Source: Streptomyces sp. E2N166 (GTDB taxonomy: Bacteria; Actinomycetota; Actinomycetes; Streptomycetales; Streptomycetaceae). From it: DNA of 37,989 nucleotides. Of the stretch, positions 22,999 through 35,112 are shown piece by piece; position 1 is the stretch's first letter; every line of letters starts with the position of its first letter. The stretch spans positions 873,370 to 911,358 of the forward strand of contig NZ_RAIF01000012.1 in the NCBI RefSeq assembly GCF_003671715.1, given 5' to 3'. The position numbers were made by a program, and so were the translations under genes. The notes below the pieces were generated by a model, which was not told the origin of the DNA, made no database searches, and worked only from the letters and a program-made list of their open reading frames with translations.

Positions 22999-23751
22999 CT
23001 AGGGGGCGGCAACCTCCGAATTGCGCCGCCCCAGGGCGAGGATCATTCCCTCGTGTCCCGGCCGCACCATGTGGTGCAGATCGTGGATCTCCAGCTCTCC
23101 GGTGAACGGTTCCAGGCTCTCCCTGACCCGGCTCTCGTTCACCCGGTAGGCCGGGTAGTCGTGTTCGCCGACGCGGTAGCCGACCGACTCCTTCATGAAC
23201 GCTGCGGCGAACGGCGCGCCTTCGCTGAGCGCGTTCATGAAGCACCGCACTCCCCGCTGGAACTCCTCGGGGCACTCGGACATCGAGTCGGCGACGAAGA
23301 ACATCGTCCCGATGTCCCAGCGCCGGTGTCCGTGCTCAAGGTCGAACAGGTTGCCGCGCTCCACCCGGACGATCTCGCTGACGCGGCTCCTCGGTTCGAC
23401 GGCGGCGTAGGAGGGTGACTCGCGCAGCACCTCCCAGAACGCGTCCCACGCGGTGTCGTACCCGTCCGGGGAGACCTGCTTCTCCAGGTATTCGACGTTC
23501 GGGCGCGCGTATTCCAGCAGCAGCGTCTTCTCGCACCACGGCAGCATGGAGAGCGCGGGGTAGAGATTCGCACCGGCACCGACGTCGACGCCCCGCACCG
23601 AATCCGGAACGCCTCCGGAGAAACAGCGGCTGAAATAGTCACGCATCAACCGGACGATCAGCAGATCGACTTCGAGTGGCACCCGGTAGTTGTTGTCGAC
23701 ATACACCTCTGGATCGAACTTCGACCAAGGTGCGTCGGCATTGCGATCCAT
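22999..23751 (-). CDS. SCO2525-family SAM-dependent methyltransferase (NNMT/PNMT/TEMT-like)
   Basis: Predicted 250 aa from ATG 23751 with AGGGTGA upstream; an in-frame ATG 43 codons earlier exists but that stretch is cysteine-rich and unlike the family. SAM-binding motif I is VRGVDVGAGANLYPALSML, followed by LLLEYARPNVEYLEKQV. Later FFVADSMSECPEEFQRGVRCFMNALSEGAPFAAAFMKESVGYRVGE matches the C-terminal half of nicotinamide/phenylethanolamine N-methyltransferase-type enzymes. These methylate small amines or thiols. It is the first gene of the six-gene operon, 54 bases before the SCO2524-family gene. The acceptor is unknown. Confidence 0.88.
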   Translation of the reverse strand: MDRNADAPWSKFDPEVYVDNNYRVPLEVDLLIVRLMRDYFSRCFSGGVPDSVRGVDVGAGANLYPALSMLPWCEKTLLLEYARPNVEYLEKQVSPDGYDTAWDAFWEVLRESPSYAAVEPRSRVSEIVRVERGNLFDLEHGHRRWDIGTMFFVADSMSECPEEFQRGVRCFMNALSEGAPFAAAFMKESVGYRVGEHDYPAYRVNESRVRESLEPFTGELEIHDLHHMVRPGHEGMILALGRRNSEVAAP

Positions 23752-24027
23752 AGTCACCCTGCCGCGTTCCATTCGATTCCGGACAAGCCCCAGTGTCGTG
23801 CACGGTAAGCCACCAGGACATGTCGAGACAGCCGGGAACACGCCAGTCCTCTTCCGCCGGGCGCACGTCCGGCGCATCGTCGCACACTCGAACTCGCCCT
23901 TGCACGGGGGAAGTTGGAAGCTCACTCTAGCCAGAAGGGGGCACCGGCCGCCACAGGAGGGCTCATTCCTTCGTGAGCGTTTCCGGTGTCGTCGAGTTGA
24001 CGTCCGCACGTCCTGACTGGGGGTGGC
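23752..24027. promoter_or_regulatory. Divergent control region of the methyltransferase operon and GNAT gene
   Basis: These 276 bases hold the promoters of two divergent transcripts. I see a 6-bp inverted repeat CGCCGG/CCGGCG (23855-23860 and 23869-23874) and a purine-rich ribosome site for the GNAT gene, but no clear -35/-10 pair. G+C is lower than in the neighbouring genes. Confidence 0.35.
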
Positions 24028-24570
24028 ATGACCGCCGAACCGCTGGAACGCTCCTTGGACCGCCACGAGCAGCTCACGAGGCCGGATCCGTACCCCGCGA
24101 CACTGCCCCTGGTCCTGCGGACGGCGCGGGAGTCCGACCTGCCCGAACTGCGGCGGCTCGACGAGGAGGTCTTCCAGGAGGTCGCCTATCCCGGCTTCCT
24201 CCTGCGCCAGCTCTTCGACATGTACGAGGAACACTTCCTGGTACTCGACGACGGCACGGGCCGGCTGCGCGGTTACGTACTGGCCGCCACCCGGGCGCTC
24301 GGCGGGGACAGCTGGATACTCGGCCTGTGCGTCACCCAGGACCGGCGCCGGCACGGGCTGGGCCGGGAGCTGATGACGGAGGTCCTGACCCGGTTGCACC
24401 GGGACGGCATAGGGGTGGTCCGCCTCACCGTGGAGCCGGCCAACCTCGCCGCCATCCTGCTCTACCGCTCCCTGGGCTTTCGCCCCGAGGAACCCGACGG
24501 CGGCCTCCGCCCGGACTACTTCGGCCCGGGCATGCACCGTCAGATCATGCGCCTGGACATTGCCGCCTAG
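24028..24570 (+). CDS. GNAT-family N-acetyltransferase
   Basis: Predicted 180 aa, start behind GGGGGTGG. The GNAT fold begins at LVLRTARESDLPELRRLDEEVF; the acetyl-CoA site is WILGLCVTQDRRRHGLGRELMTEVL (Q/RxxGxG/A reads RRRHGLG), followed by LTVEPANLAAILLYRSLGFRPEE, the usual beta5-alpha4 region. The product could acetylate a small molecule or protein N-terminus. It is divergent from the methyltransferase operon and convergent with the TerB-like gene, sharing the palindromic stop CTAG with it. Confidence 0.9.
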   Translation: MTAEPLERSLDRHEQLTRPDPYPATLPLVLRTARESDLPELRRLDEEVFQEVAYPGFLLRQLFDMYEEHFLVLDDGTGRLRGYVLAATRALGGDSWILGLCVTQDRRRHGLGRELMTEVLTRLHRDGIGVVRLTVEPANLAAILLYRSLGFRPEEPDGGLRPDYFGPGMHRQIMRLDIAA

Positions 24571-25262
24571 GAGGGCGTGCCCGCCGACTCCAGGAGGCGG
24601 GTCACGTCGTCGGAGCAGATGGTCAGGGCCGCGCCGACCGTCGCCAGGGCATCGCGTTCGGCGATGGTGTAGGGGCCGTCGGCCAGGGCGATGCGGGCGC
24701 CCTGGAGGAGGATCGACTCACGGCCGACGGCGGCGAGGTGCGGGGCCAGCGGGTCCAGCGCCTCGTGCAGCTCTATGGCCAGGCCGGGTACACAGGGCTC
24801 CCCGTGGACCCGGCCGGTGTCCGCCTCCAGCGCTTCGACGAGCGCGTTCAGCTGGTCCTCGGTGCAGTCCTCGAAGCCGGCCGCGCGCACCGCGACGGCC
24901 GCCGTCTCCAGCGACGTACGGGAGCAAGTGCCGCCCGCGGCCAGGACCGCCAGGGCGACGGTGTGGACGGCGTCGCGGAGCATCGCGGAGAAGCGGGTGG
25001 TGGTCGGGTGGTCGAGGACCTCGGTGCCGTAGTGGCGGCGGCAGGCCGCGCACTCGACGGTCGGCGCGGACTCGCCGCGGGGCAGCACGGGCACGCCGAG
25101 CATGGTGAAGCGGCGACGGCCGGTGAGCCGCTGGTAGTTGCGGTCTCCTCCGCAGCCGGGGCAGAAGAACTCGCCGTCGCCGACGGGTGTCCACGCGGTG
25201 CGCGTGCCCAGGATGCGCGGCAGCCGGGCAGCTCGGTCGTTTCGTCCCCGTTCAGGCAGCAC
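24567..25262 (-). CDS. TerB-like protein with N-terminal zinc ribbon
   Basis: Predicted 231 aa from GTG 25262, which has GGAGG seven bases upstream; longer in-frame starts have none. Cys34/Cys37 (FFCPGCGGDRNY) and Cys71/Cys74 (VECAACRRHYG) make a zinc ribbon. Residues about 90-231 are a helical TerB-type domain (AMLRDAVHTVALAVLAAGG, ERDALATVGAALTICSDDVTRLLESAG), a fold found in tellurite-resistance and membrane-linked stress proteins. Function unknown. The stop TAG is the other strand of the GNAT stop, so the genes overlap by four bases tail to tail. Confidence 0.85.
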   Translation of the reverse strand: MLPERGRNDRAARLPRILGTRTAWTPVGDGEFFCPGCGGDRNYQRLTGRRRFTMLGVPVLPRGESAPTVECAACRRHYGTEVLDHPTTTRFSAMLRDAVHTVALAVLAAGGTCSRTSLETAAVAVRAAGFEDCTEDQLNALVEALEADTGRVHGEPCVPGLAIELHEALDPLAPHLAAVGRESILLQGARIALADGPYTIAERDALATVGAALTICSDDVTRLLESAGTPS

Positions 25263-25303
25263 GTCGCACCTCCGTAACCGCGCGACAGCATCGTCGCGCT
25301 GGC

Positions 25304-25336
25304 GTGATGTTAGCCACATCACGGACGTGGAGTCAG
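25304..25336 (-). promoter_or_regulatory. Promoter of the TerB-like gene with overlapping dyad
   Basis: On the minus strand CTGACT (25336-25331) and TAACAT (25313-25308) are 17 bases apart. The perfect inverted repeat GTGATGT-TAGCC-ACATCAC (25304-25322) covers the -10, a classic repressor arrangement. The leader to the GTG is about 40 bases. Confidence 0.5.
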
Positions 25337-25392
25337 TACCCGGGAAGAGACCTTTCCGTGACCTGCACACGGAGATGGCCGGTATACGACGG

Positions 25393-25425
25393 GGCCCCGC
25401 CCGCCGTTTTCCGGCGAGCGGGGCC
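25393..25425. terminator. leuA terminator
   Basis: Arms 25393-25406 and 25412-25425 pair at 13 of 14 positions around a 5-base loop, 22-54 bases past the leuA stop on the minus strand. It separates leuA from the TerB-like gene, which has its own promoter. Confidence 0.75.
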
Positions 25426-25446
25426 TCAAACCGCCGATTCGGCTGG

Positions 25447-28589
<3,143 letters not shown>

Positions 28590-28610
28590 TTCCGTACTAG
28601 ACACGGACCC

Positions 28611-28877
28611 ATGCGGATTCAGGTGAGGCGCACAGGAGGCTTCGCGGGCATCGAACGCCACGCGGAGGTCGACACCGCGGGACGCCCCGACGCGGCCGAG
28701 TGGCACGCCCTGGCGGAGCGGGCGGCCGCCAACGGCCGGGGCACGCCGCCCGTCGGGGTGCCGGACGGCTTCAGCTACCAGATCACCGTGGACGGGAAGA
28801 CGGTGTACGCCGCCGATCCCCGCCTGACGGACGAGCAGCGGAGGCTGATCTCGCGGGTACTGAAGGAGGGTGCGTAA
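28611..28877 (+). CDS. Emfourin-type inhibitor of M4 protease
   Basis: Predicted 88 aa, 21 bases after the protease stop; the ribosome site is weak (ACACGGACCC). MRIQVRRTGGFAGIERHAEVDT, then WHALAERA, and the C-terminal FSYQITVDGKTVYAADPRLTDEQRRLISRVLKEGA match the protealysin inhibitor emfourin pattern: a small beta sheet with a C-terminal helix. Its position directly behind an M4 gene is the arrangement in which these inhibitors were recognised. It presumably binds the active site in a reversible, protein-protein manner. Confidence 0.82.
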   Translation: MRIQVRRTGGFAGIERHAEVDTAGRPDAAEWHALAERAAANGRGTPPVGVPDGFSYQITVDGKTVYAADPRLTDEQRRLISRVLKEGA

Positions 28878-28897
28878 CGCCGTTGCCGGCCAGGGCG

Positions 28898-28927
28898 TTG
28901 ACTTCCCGCACCGGCCCTGCGGATGAT
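28898..28927 (+). promoter_or_regulatory. Leaderless promoter of the beta-glucosidase gene
   Basis: TTGACT (28898-28903) and GATGAT (28922-28927) have an 18-base spacer. The start of transcription would fall at about 28934, the A of the ATG, and no ribosome-binding site is visible, so the mRNA is probably leaderless. Confidence 0.5.
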
Positions 28928-28933
28928 CCGCGC

Positions 28934-30238
28934 ATGGCGACGATCCCGGTACCCCGGTTCCCGGACGGCTTCCTGTGGGGCGTGTCGACCTCGGCGCACC
29001 AGATCGAGGGCGCGGCCGAGCTGCGGGGACCGTCCGTGTGGGACGTCTTCACGTCCGAGCCGGGGCGGGTGAAGGACGGCTCCACGGCGGCGGTGGCCTG
29101 CGACCACTACCACCGCTACCGCGAGGACGTGGCGCTGCTGGCGGACCTTGGCGTGGACGCGTACCGTTTCTCGGTCTCCTGGCCGCGGGTGGACTCCCCC
29201 GGCGGCCTCGGCTTCTACGACCGGCTGGTCGACGAGCTGTGCGCGGCGGGCGTCCGGCCGGTGCCGACGCTCTTCCACTGGGACCTGCCGGCGGGCCTGG
29301 ACTGGCTGGAGCGGGACACGGCGTCGCGTTTCGCCCAGTACGTGTCGGTGGTCGCGGACCGGCTCGGCGACCGCGTCGACAAGTGGATCACCCTGAACGA
29401 GCCCGCCGAGCACACCCTGCTGGGTCACGCCCTCGGCGCACACGCCCCCGGCCGGAAGCTGCTGTTCGACGCCCTGCCGGTGGCCCACCACCAGCTGCTC
29501 GCGCACGGCCTCGCGGTACGGGCCCTGCGCGCGTCCGGCGCCGCCGGCATCGGGATCGCCAACTCGCACGGTCCGACCTGGCCGGCGTCGGACGAGACGG
29601 CCGACCGGGAGGCGGCGGACTTCTACGACGTCCTCCTGAACCGGCTGTTCGCCGACCCCGTGCTGACCGGGCGGTACCCGGACGGCATCGGCGAGCTGAT
29701 GCCGGGGGACGTGCGGGCGGACCTGGAGATCATCGCCGAGCCGCTGGACTGGTACGGCGTGAACTACTACGCGCCGACGAGGGTGGGCGCCCCGCAGGGC
29801 GCGGAGACCGAGTCCGGGGGCCTGACCTTCCCCGCGGAACTGCCCTTCTCGGTGCGCGGGATCGAGGGCCGGCCGCTGACCGACTTCGGCTGGCCCGTCG
29901 TCCCCGAAGGGCTCACCGAGCTGCTCACCGGCTTCCGCGACCGCTACGGCGACCGGCTCCCGCCCGTGGTCATCACGGAGAACGGCTGCTCCTACGAGGG
30001 GCTCGACGACCAGGACCGCATCACCTACCTCGACGGGCACGTCCGCGCCCTGCACCGGGCGCTGGAGGCGGGCGTGGACGTGCGCGGCTACTTCGTGTGG
30101 TCGCTGCTGGACAACTTCGAGTGGGCCGAGGGGTACGCGCGCCGGTTCGGGCTGGTGCACGTGGACTTCGCGACGCGGAAGCGCACGCCCAAGGCTTCGT
30201 ACCGCTGGTTCCGGGAGATGGTCCGCGCCCAGCGGTGA
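28934..30238 (+). CDS. GH1 beta-glucosidase
   Basis: Predicted 434 aa, cytoplasmic. Glycoside hydrolase family 1, a TIM barrel that splits beta-linked glucosides or galactosides with retention. The N-terminal signature FPDGFLWGVSTSAHQIEGA, acid/base Glu156 in TLNEP, and nucleophile Glu349 in VITENGCSYEG are intact; the substrate pocket motifs FSVSWPR and NFEWAEGY are also present. No CebR-type operator or sugar transporter gene is adjacent, so the substrate is not indicated by context. It lies 56 bases after the inhibitor gene but appears to have its own leaderless promoter. Confidence 0.95.
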   Translation: MATIPVPRFPDGFLWGVSTSAHQIEGAAELRGPSVWDVFTSEPGRVKDGSTAAVACDHYHRYREDVALLADLGVDAYRFSVSWPRVDSPGGLGFYDRLVDELCAAGVRPVPTLFHWDLPAGLDWLERDTASRFAQYVSVVADRLGDRVDKWITLNEPAEHTLLGHALGAHAPGRKLLFDALPVAHHQLLAHGLAVRALRASGAAGIGIANSHGPTWPASDETADREAADFYDVLLNRLFADPVLTGRYPDGIGELMPGDVRADLEIIAEPLDWYGVNYYAPTRVGAPQGAETESGGLTFPAELPFSVRGIEGRPLTDFGWPVVPEGLTELLTGFRDRYGDRLPPVVITENGCSYEGLDDQDRITYLDGHVRALHRALEAGVDVRGYFVWSLLDNFEWAEGYARRFGLVHVDFATRKRTPKASYRWFREMVRAQR

Positions 30239-30359
30239 GCGCCGGTCGGATAAAAACCTCGGTGCTGTCGGCGGGGAGTCGTACGCTGGAGGAAGCAGAG
30301 CACACCTGTCACGCGGCTCACGCCGCAGAGGAGGACGAGCAGGCCTAGAGCGCCGGCCC

Positions 30360-31439
<1,080 letters not shown>

Positions 31440-31451
31440 ACCAGCACGACC

Positions 31452-31949
31452 ATGTCGATCGACGTCAACAACGAGTCCGGAACCGAGGTCGACGAGCAGG
31501 CGATCCTCGACATCGCCCGCTACGCGCTCGCGCGGATGCGCATCCACCCGCTCTCCGAACTCTCGGTGATCGTCGTGGACACCGACGCCATGGAGCAGCT
31601 TCACATCCAGTGGATGGACCTGCCGGGGCCGACGGATGTCATGTCCTTCCCGATGGACGAGCTGCGTCCGCCGGCGAAGGACGAGGACGAGCCGCCGCAG
31701 GGGCTGCTCGGCGACATCGTGCTCTGCCCGGAGGTCGCCACCAGGCAGGGCACCGAGGCACCCACGCAGCACTCCATGGACGAGGAGCTCCAGTTGCTCA
31801 CCGTCCACGGCGTGCTGCACCTGCTCGGGTACGACCACGAGGAGCCGGACGAGAAGGCCGAGATGTTCGGTCTGCAGGCCGCCATCGTGGACGGCTGGCG
31901 TGCGGAGAAGGGCCTGACCGGCCCGTCCCCGGCCCCGACCGTCTCATGA
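31452..31949 (+). CDS. ybeY: Endoribonuclease YbeY
   Basis: Predicted 165 aa. The zinc-binding motif [16 protein letters not shown] (three histidines, H-x3-H-x5-H) is intact, and the conserved [17 protein letters not shown] and [12 protein letters not shown] blocks precede it. YbeY takes part in 16S rRNA 3'-end processing and 70S ribosome quality control. It starts 12 bases after phoH, and its stop overlaps the next start (ATGA), so the three genes are co-expressed. Confidence 0.96.
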   Translation: MSIDVNNESGTEVDEQAILDIARYALARMRIHPLSELSVIVVDTDAMEQLHIQWMDLPGPTDVMSFPMDELRPPAKDEDEPPQGLLGDIVLCPEVATRQGTEAPTQHSMDEELQLLTVHGVLHLLGYDHEEPDEKAEMFGLQAAIVDGWRAEKGLTGPSPAPTVS

Positions 31950-33250
31950 GCCTCCCGCTGATCGCGGGCGCGGTCGCCCTGGTCGTGATCGCCTGGCTGG
32001 CCGCGTGCGCGGAGGCGGGGCTCGCCCGGGTCTCCAGTTTCCGCGCCGAGGAGGCCGTGCGGTCCGGGCGGCGCGGCGGCGAGAAGCTCGCCAAGGTCGC
32101 CGCCGACCCGACGCGCTACCTCAACGTGGCGCTGCTGGTCCGCGTCGCCTGCGAGATGGCGGCCGCCGCACTGGTGACGTACGCCTGTCTGAAGCAGTTC
32201 GACGGGACCGGCGAGGCGCTGGTGGTCGCCATCGCGGTCATGGTGCTCGTCTCGTACGTCGCCGTCGGGGTCTCCCCGCGCACCATCGGACGCCAGCACC
32301 CGCTGAACACGGCGACCGCGGCGGCGTACGTCCTGGTACCGCTGGCCCGGATCATGGGCCCGATCCCGTCGCTGCTCATCCTCATCGGCAACGCCCTCAC
32401 CCCCGGCAAGGGCTTCCGCCGCGGCCCCTTCGCCTCCGAGGCGGAGCTGCGCGCGCTGGTCGACTACGCCGAGAAGGAGTCCCTGATCGAGGCCGAGGAG
32501 CGCCGCATGGTGCACTCGGTGTTCGAGCTGGGCGACACGCTGGTGCGGGAGGTCATGGTCCCGCGGACCGACCTCGTCGTCATCGAGCGCTACAAGACCA
32601 TCCGGCAGGCGCTCACCCTCGCCCTGCGCTCCGGTTTCTCGCGGATACCGGTCACCGGTGAGAGCGAGGACGACATCGTCGGCATCGTGTACCTGAAGGA
32701 CCTGGTCCGCAGGACGCACATCAGCCGGGACGCGGAGAGCGACCTCGTCTCCACGGCGATGCGCCCGGCGTTCTTCGTGCCCGACACCAAGAACGCCGGT
32801 GACCTGCTGCGCGAGATGCAGAAGGAGCGCAACCACGTCGCCGTCGTCATCGACGAGTACGGCGGCACGGCGGGCATCGTCACCATCGAGGACATCCTGG
32901 AGGAGATCGTCGGCGAGATCACCGACGAGTACGACCGGGAGCTGCCCCCGGTCGAGGAGCTGGGTGAGGACCGCTTCCGGGTCACCGCCCGCCTCGACAT
33001 CGGCGACCTGGGCGAGCTGTACGGCCTGGAGGAGTTCGACGACGAGGACGTGGAGACGGTGGGCGGTCTGCTGGCGAAGGCGCTGGGCCGGGTGCCGATC
33101 GCCGGTGCCTCGTCGATCGTGGAGCTGCCGGACGGCCGCGAGGTGCGGCTGACGGCGGAGGCCGCGGCGGGCCGCCGGAACAAGATCGTGACGGTGCTGG
33201 TGGAGCCGGTGGGCGCGGTGAAGAGCGCCGAGGAGGCCGTACCGGAATGA
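31946..33250 (+). CDS. CNNM-domain/CBS-pair membrane protein (hemolysin C / CorC-like)
   Basis: Predicted 434 aa. An N-terminal CNNM-type membrane domain with three to four helices (residues 1-150: [34 protein letters not shown] ... [21 protein letters not shown]) is followed by the linker [45 protein letters not shown], two CBS motifs, and a C-terminal CorC/HlyC domain. Related proteins are linked to magnesium or cobalt efflux. It is coupled by ATGA overlaps both to ybeY before it and to the MmcQ-like gene after it. Confidence 0.92.
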   Translation: MSLPLIAGAVALVVIAWLAACAEAGLARVSSFRAEEAVRSGRRGGEKLAKVAADPTRYLNVALLVRVACEMAAAALVTYACLKQFDGTGEALVVAIAVMVLVSYVAVGVSPRTIGRQHPLNTATAAAYVLVPLARIMGPIPSLLILIGNALTPGKGFRRGPFASEAELRALVDYAEKESLIEAEERRMVHSVFELGDTLVREVMVPRTDLVVIERYKTIRQALTLALRSGFSRIPVTGESEDDIVGIVYLKDLVRRTHISRDAESDLVSTAMRPAFFVPDTKNAGDLLREMQKERNHVAVVIDEYGGTAGIVTIEDILEEIVGEITDEYDRELPPVEELGEDRFRVTARLDIGDLGELYGLEEFDDEDVETVGGLLAKALGRVPIAGASSIVELPDGREVRLTAEAAAGRRNKIVTVLVEPVGAVKSAEEAVPE

Positions 33251-33630
33251 CCCCCGGGGAACTGCGCGACTTCTGTCTGTCCTTCAACGCCGCGGTGGAG
33301 GACTTCCCCTTCAGCCCCGAGATCTCGGTCTTCAAGGTGCTGGGCAAGATGTTCGCGCTGTCCTTCCTGGACGCGCGCCCCCTCACCGTCAACCTGAAGT
33401 GCGACCCGGACGACGCGATCCGGCTGCGCGCCGGCCACCCGGGCCTGATCGTCCCGGGCTGGCACATGAACAAGCGGCACTGGAACACGGTGACCGTGGG
33501 CGGCGGGCCCGACGGCGAACCCGGTGGCGGGCTCCCGGACCGTGTCGTCCGGGAGCTGGTCGAGGACTCGTACGACCTGGTGGTCGCCGGCCTGCCGCGC
33601 GCGGAGCGTCTCCGTCTCGACCGTCCCTGA
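33247..33630 (+). CDS. MmcQ/YjbR-family protein
   Basis: Predicted 127 aa. The family pattern is plain: ELRDFCLSFNAAVEDFPFSPEISVFKVLGKMFALSFL, LKCDPDDAIRLRAGHPGLIVPGWHMNKRHWNTV, and the closing ELVEDSYDLVVAGLPRAERLRL. The fold is CyaY-like and may bind DNA; the biological role is not established. It overlaps the previous stop by four bases (ATGA). Confidence 0.92.
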   Translation: MTPGELRDFCLSFNAAVEDFPFSPEISVFKVLGKMFALSFLDARPLTVNLKCDPDDAIRLRAGHPGLIVPGWHMNKRHWNTVTVGGGPDGEPGGGLPDRVVRELVEDSYDLVVAGLPRAERLRLDRP

Positions 33631-33685
33631 GCCCGCCGTCCGGCGGTTGCTCGGGGTGACCGGGCCGGCGGTCGGCGGGGCTACG

Positions 33686-33691
33686 TATGCT
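33686..33691 (+). promoter_or_regulatory. -10 element for a probably leaderless transcript
   Basis: TATGCT ends six bases before the ATG at 33698 and no ribosome site is visible, so the mRNA is probably leaderless. No convincing -35 hexamer lies at the expected distance. Confidence 0.35.
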
Positions 33692-33697
33692 CGCCTC

Positions 33698-34051
33698 ATG
33701 ACCGAGACTCCCGACCTCGACCCCGAGGACCGCAAGATCGTGACCCTGGCCCGTTCCGCGCGGGCCCGCAACGGTGTGCCCGAGGGCGCGGCCGTACGCG
33801 ACGAGACCGGCCGTACCTACGTCGCCGGGACCGTCGGCCTCAACTCGCTGAAGCTGAGCGCGCTGCGGACGGCGGTGGCGATGGCGGTGGCGTCCGGCGC
33901 GAAGTCGCTGGAGGCGGCGGCCGTGGTGACGGAGGCGGAGTCGGCGGCGGAGGAGGACCGGGCGGCGGTGCGGGACCTGGGGGGACCCGGGACGCCGCTT
34001 CTCGTCGCCGGTCCGGACGGCACGGTGCGCGACACGGTGCGCGCGGGCTGA
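33698..34051 (+). CDS. Cytidine deaminase-like protein lacking catalytic residues
   Basis: Predicted 117 aa. Overall order follows cytidine deaminase: LARSARARNGVPEGAAVRDETGRTYVAGTVGLNSLKLSALRTAVAMAVASGAKSLEAAAVVTEA. In the enzyme the zinc/catalytic motif is C/H-A-E; here it reads Ser54-Ala55-Leu56. The second motif PCxxCRQ is missing, and DLGGPGTPLLVAGPDGTV stands in its place. It therefore cannot bind zinc in the normal way and is unlikely to deaminate cytidine. It may be a structural or ligand-binding relative. Its place just upstream of era is, I believe, conserved in streptomycetes. Confidence 0.8.
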   Translation: MTETPDLDPEDRKIVTLARSARARNGVPEGAAVRDETGRTYVAGTVGLNSLKLSALRTAVAMAVASGAKSLEAAAVVTEAESAAEEDRAAVRDLGGPGTPLLVAGPDGTVRDTVRAG

Positions 34052-34108
34052 CCCGGCCGTCGCGGGCCCGGTGGGCGACCGTGGTGCGGCGGGGCTCCGG
34101 GGATCAGG

Positions 34109-34114
34109 GACAAT
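34109..34114 (+). promoter_or_regulatory. -10 element of era, leaderless arrangement
   Basis: GACAAT ends seven bases before the era ATG (34122), placing the transcription start on or next to the start codon. There is no Shine-Dalgarno sequence. The -35 is not obvious. Confidence 0.4.
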
Positions 34115-34121
34115 GGGCGCC

Positions 34122-35075
34122 ATGAGCGTTCGTACCCAGTCATCCGAAGAGTCGGCCGAAGCTGTCCACAGGGCCGGTTTCGCCTGCTTCGTGGGCCGCC
34201 CCAACGCGGGCAAGTCCACCCTCACGAACGCTCTGGTCGGGCAGAAGGTGGCCATCACCTCGAACCGTCCGCAGACGACCCGGCACACCGTGCGGGGCAT
34301 CGTGCACCGCCCGGAGGCGCAGCTGATCCTGGTGGACACCCCGGGGCTGCACAAGCCGCGCACCCTGCTGGGCGAGCGGCTCAACGACGTCGTACGGACG
34401 ACGTGGGCCGAGGTGGACGTCATCGGCTTCTGCCTGCCGGCCAACGAGAAGCTGGGCCCGGGCGACCGCTTCATCGCCAAGGAGCTGGCGGGGATCAAGA
34501 AGACCCCGAAGGTCGCGATCGTCACCAAGACCGACCTGGTGGACTCCAAGACCCTGGCCGAGCAGCTGATCGCGATCGATCAGCTCGGCCAGGAACTGGG
34601 GATCACCTGGGCGGAGATCGTCCCGGTGTCGGCCACGGCGAACCAGCAGGTCGACCTGCTCGCGGACCTGCTGACCCCGCTGCTGCCCGAGGGCCCCGCG
34701 CTCTACCCCGAGGGCGACCTGACCGACGAGCCCGAGCAGGTCATGGTCGCCGAGCTGATCCGGGAGGCCGCGCTGGAGGGCGTCCGGGACGAGCTGCCGC
34801 ACTCCATCGCGGTGGTCGTGGAGGAGATGCTCCCGCGCGAGGACCGCCCCGCCGACAAGCCGCTCCTGGACATCCACGCCAACGTCTTCATCGAGCGTCC
34901 CAGCCAGAAGGGCATCATCATCGGCCCGAAGGGCAAGCGCCTGAAGGACGTCGGCATCAAGTCCCGCAAGCAGATCGAGGCGCTGCTCGGCACGCCGGTC
35001 TTCCTCGATCTGCACGTGAAGGTCGCCAAGGACTGGCAGCGCGACCCGAAGCAGCTGCGGCGGCTCGGCTTCTGA
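34122..35075 (+). CDS. era: GTPase Era
   Basis: Predicted 317 aa; the frame is open 17 codons further up but the ATG of MSVRTQSSEE follows a -10 element directly. G1 GRPNAGKST (residues 25-33), G2 around RPQTTRHT, G3 DTPG, G4 TKTD and G5 SATA are intact. The C-terminal KH domain has GIIIGPKGKRLKDVGIKSRKQIEALL. Era binds the 3' end of 16S rRNA and assists 30S assembly, fitting with ybeY and phoH a few genes upstream. Confidence 0.96.
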   Translation: MSVRTQSSEESAEAVHRAGFACFVGRPNAGKSTLTNALVGQKVAITSNRPQTTRHTVRGIVHRPEAQLILVDTPGLHKPRTLLGERLNDVVRTTWAEVDVIGFCLPANEKLGPGDRFIAKELAGIKKTPKVAIVTKTDLVDSKTLAEQLIAIDQLGQELGITWAEIVPVSATANQQVDLLADLLTPLLPEGPALYPEGDLTDEPEQVMVAELIREAALEGVRDELPHSIAVVVEEMLPREDRPADKPLLDIHANVFIERPSQKGIIIGPKGKRLKDVGIKSRKQIEALLGTPVFLDLHVKVAKDWQRDPKQLRRLGF

Positions 35076-35080
35076 GAGCG

Positions 35081-35098
35081 CCCGGGGGTCCTCCCGGG
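35081..35098. terminator. Terminator between era and the PfkB gene
   Basis: CCCGGG (35081-35086) and CCCGGG (35093-35098) with a 6-base loop form a short GC hairpin between convergent genes. Confidence 0.5.
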
Positions 35099-35112
35099 AG
35101 CGTGCCCGGTCG

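Noticed and set aside
23639..23905. 88-residue minus-strand open frame overlapping the methyltransferase start
   Set aside because: It overlaps the conserved N-terminus of the methyltransferase in another frame; the translation has no recognisable domain and does not look like a precursor peptide.
30262..30348. Possible 28-codon upstream open frame before phoH (GTG ... TAG)
   Set aside because: The start would precede the likely transcription start (-10 at 30282-30287) and has no ribosome site.
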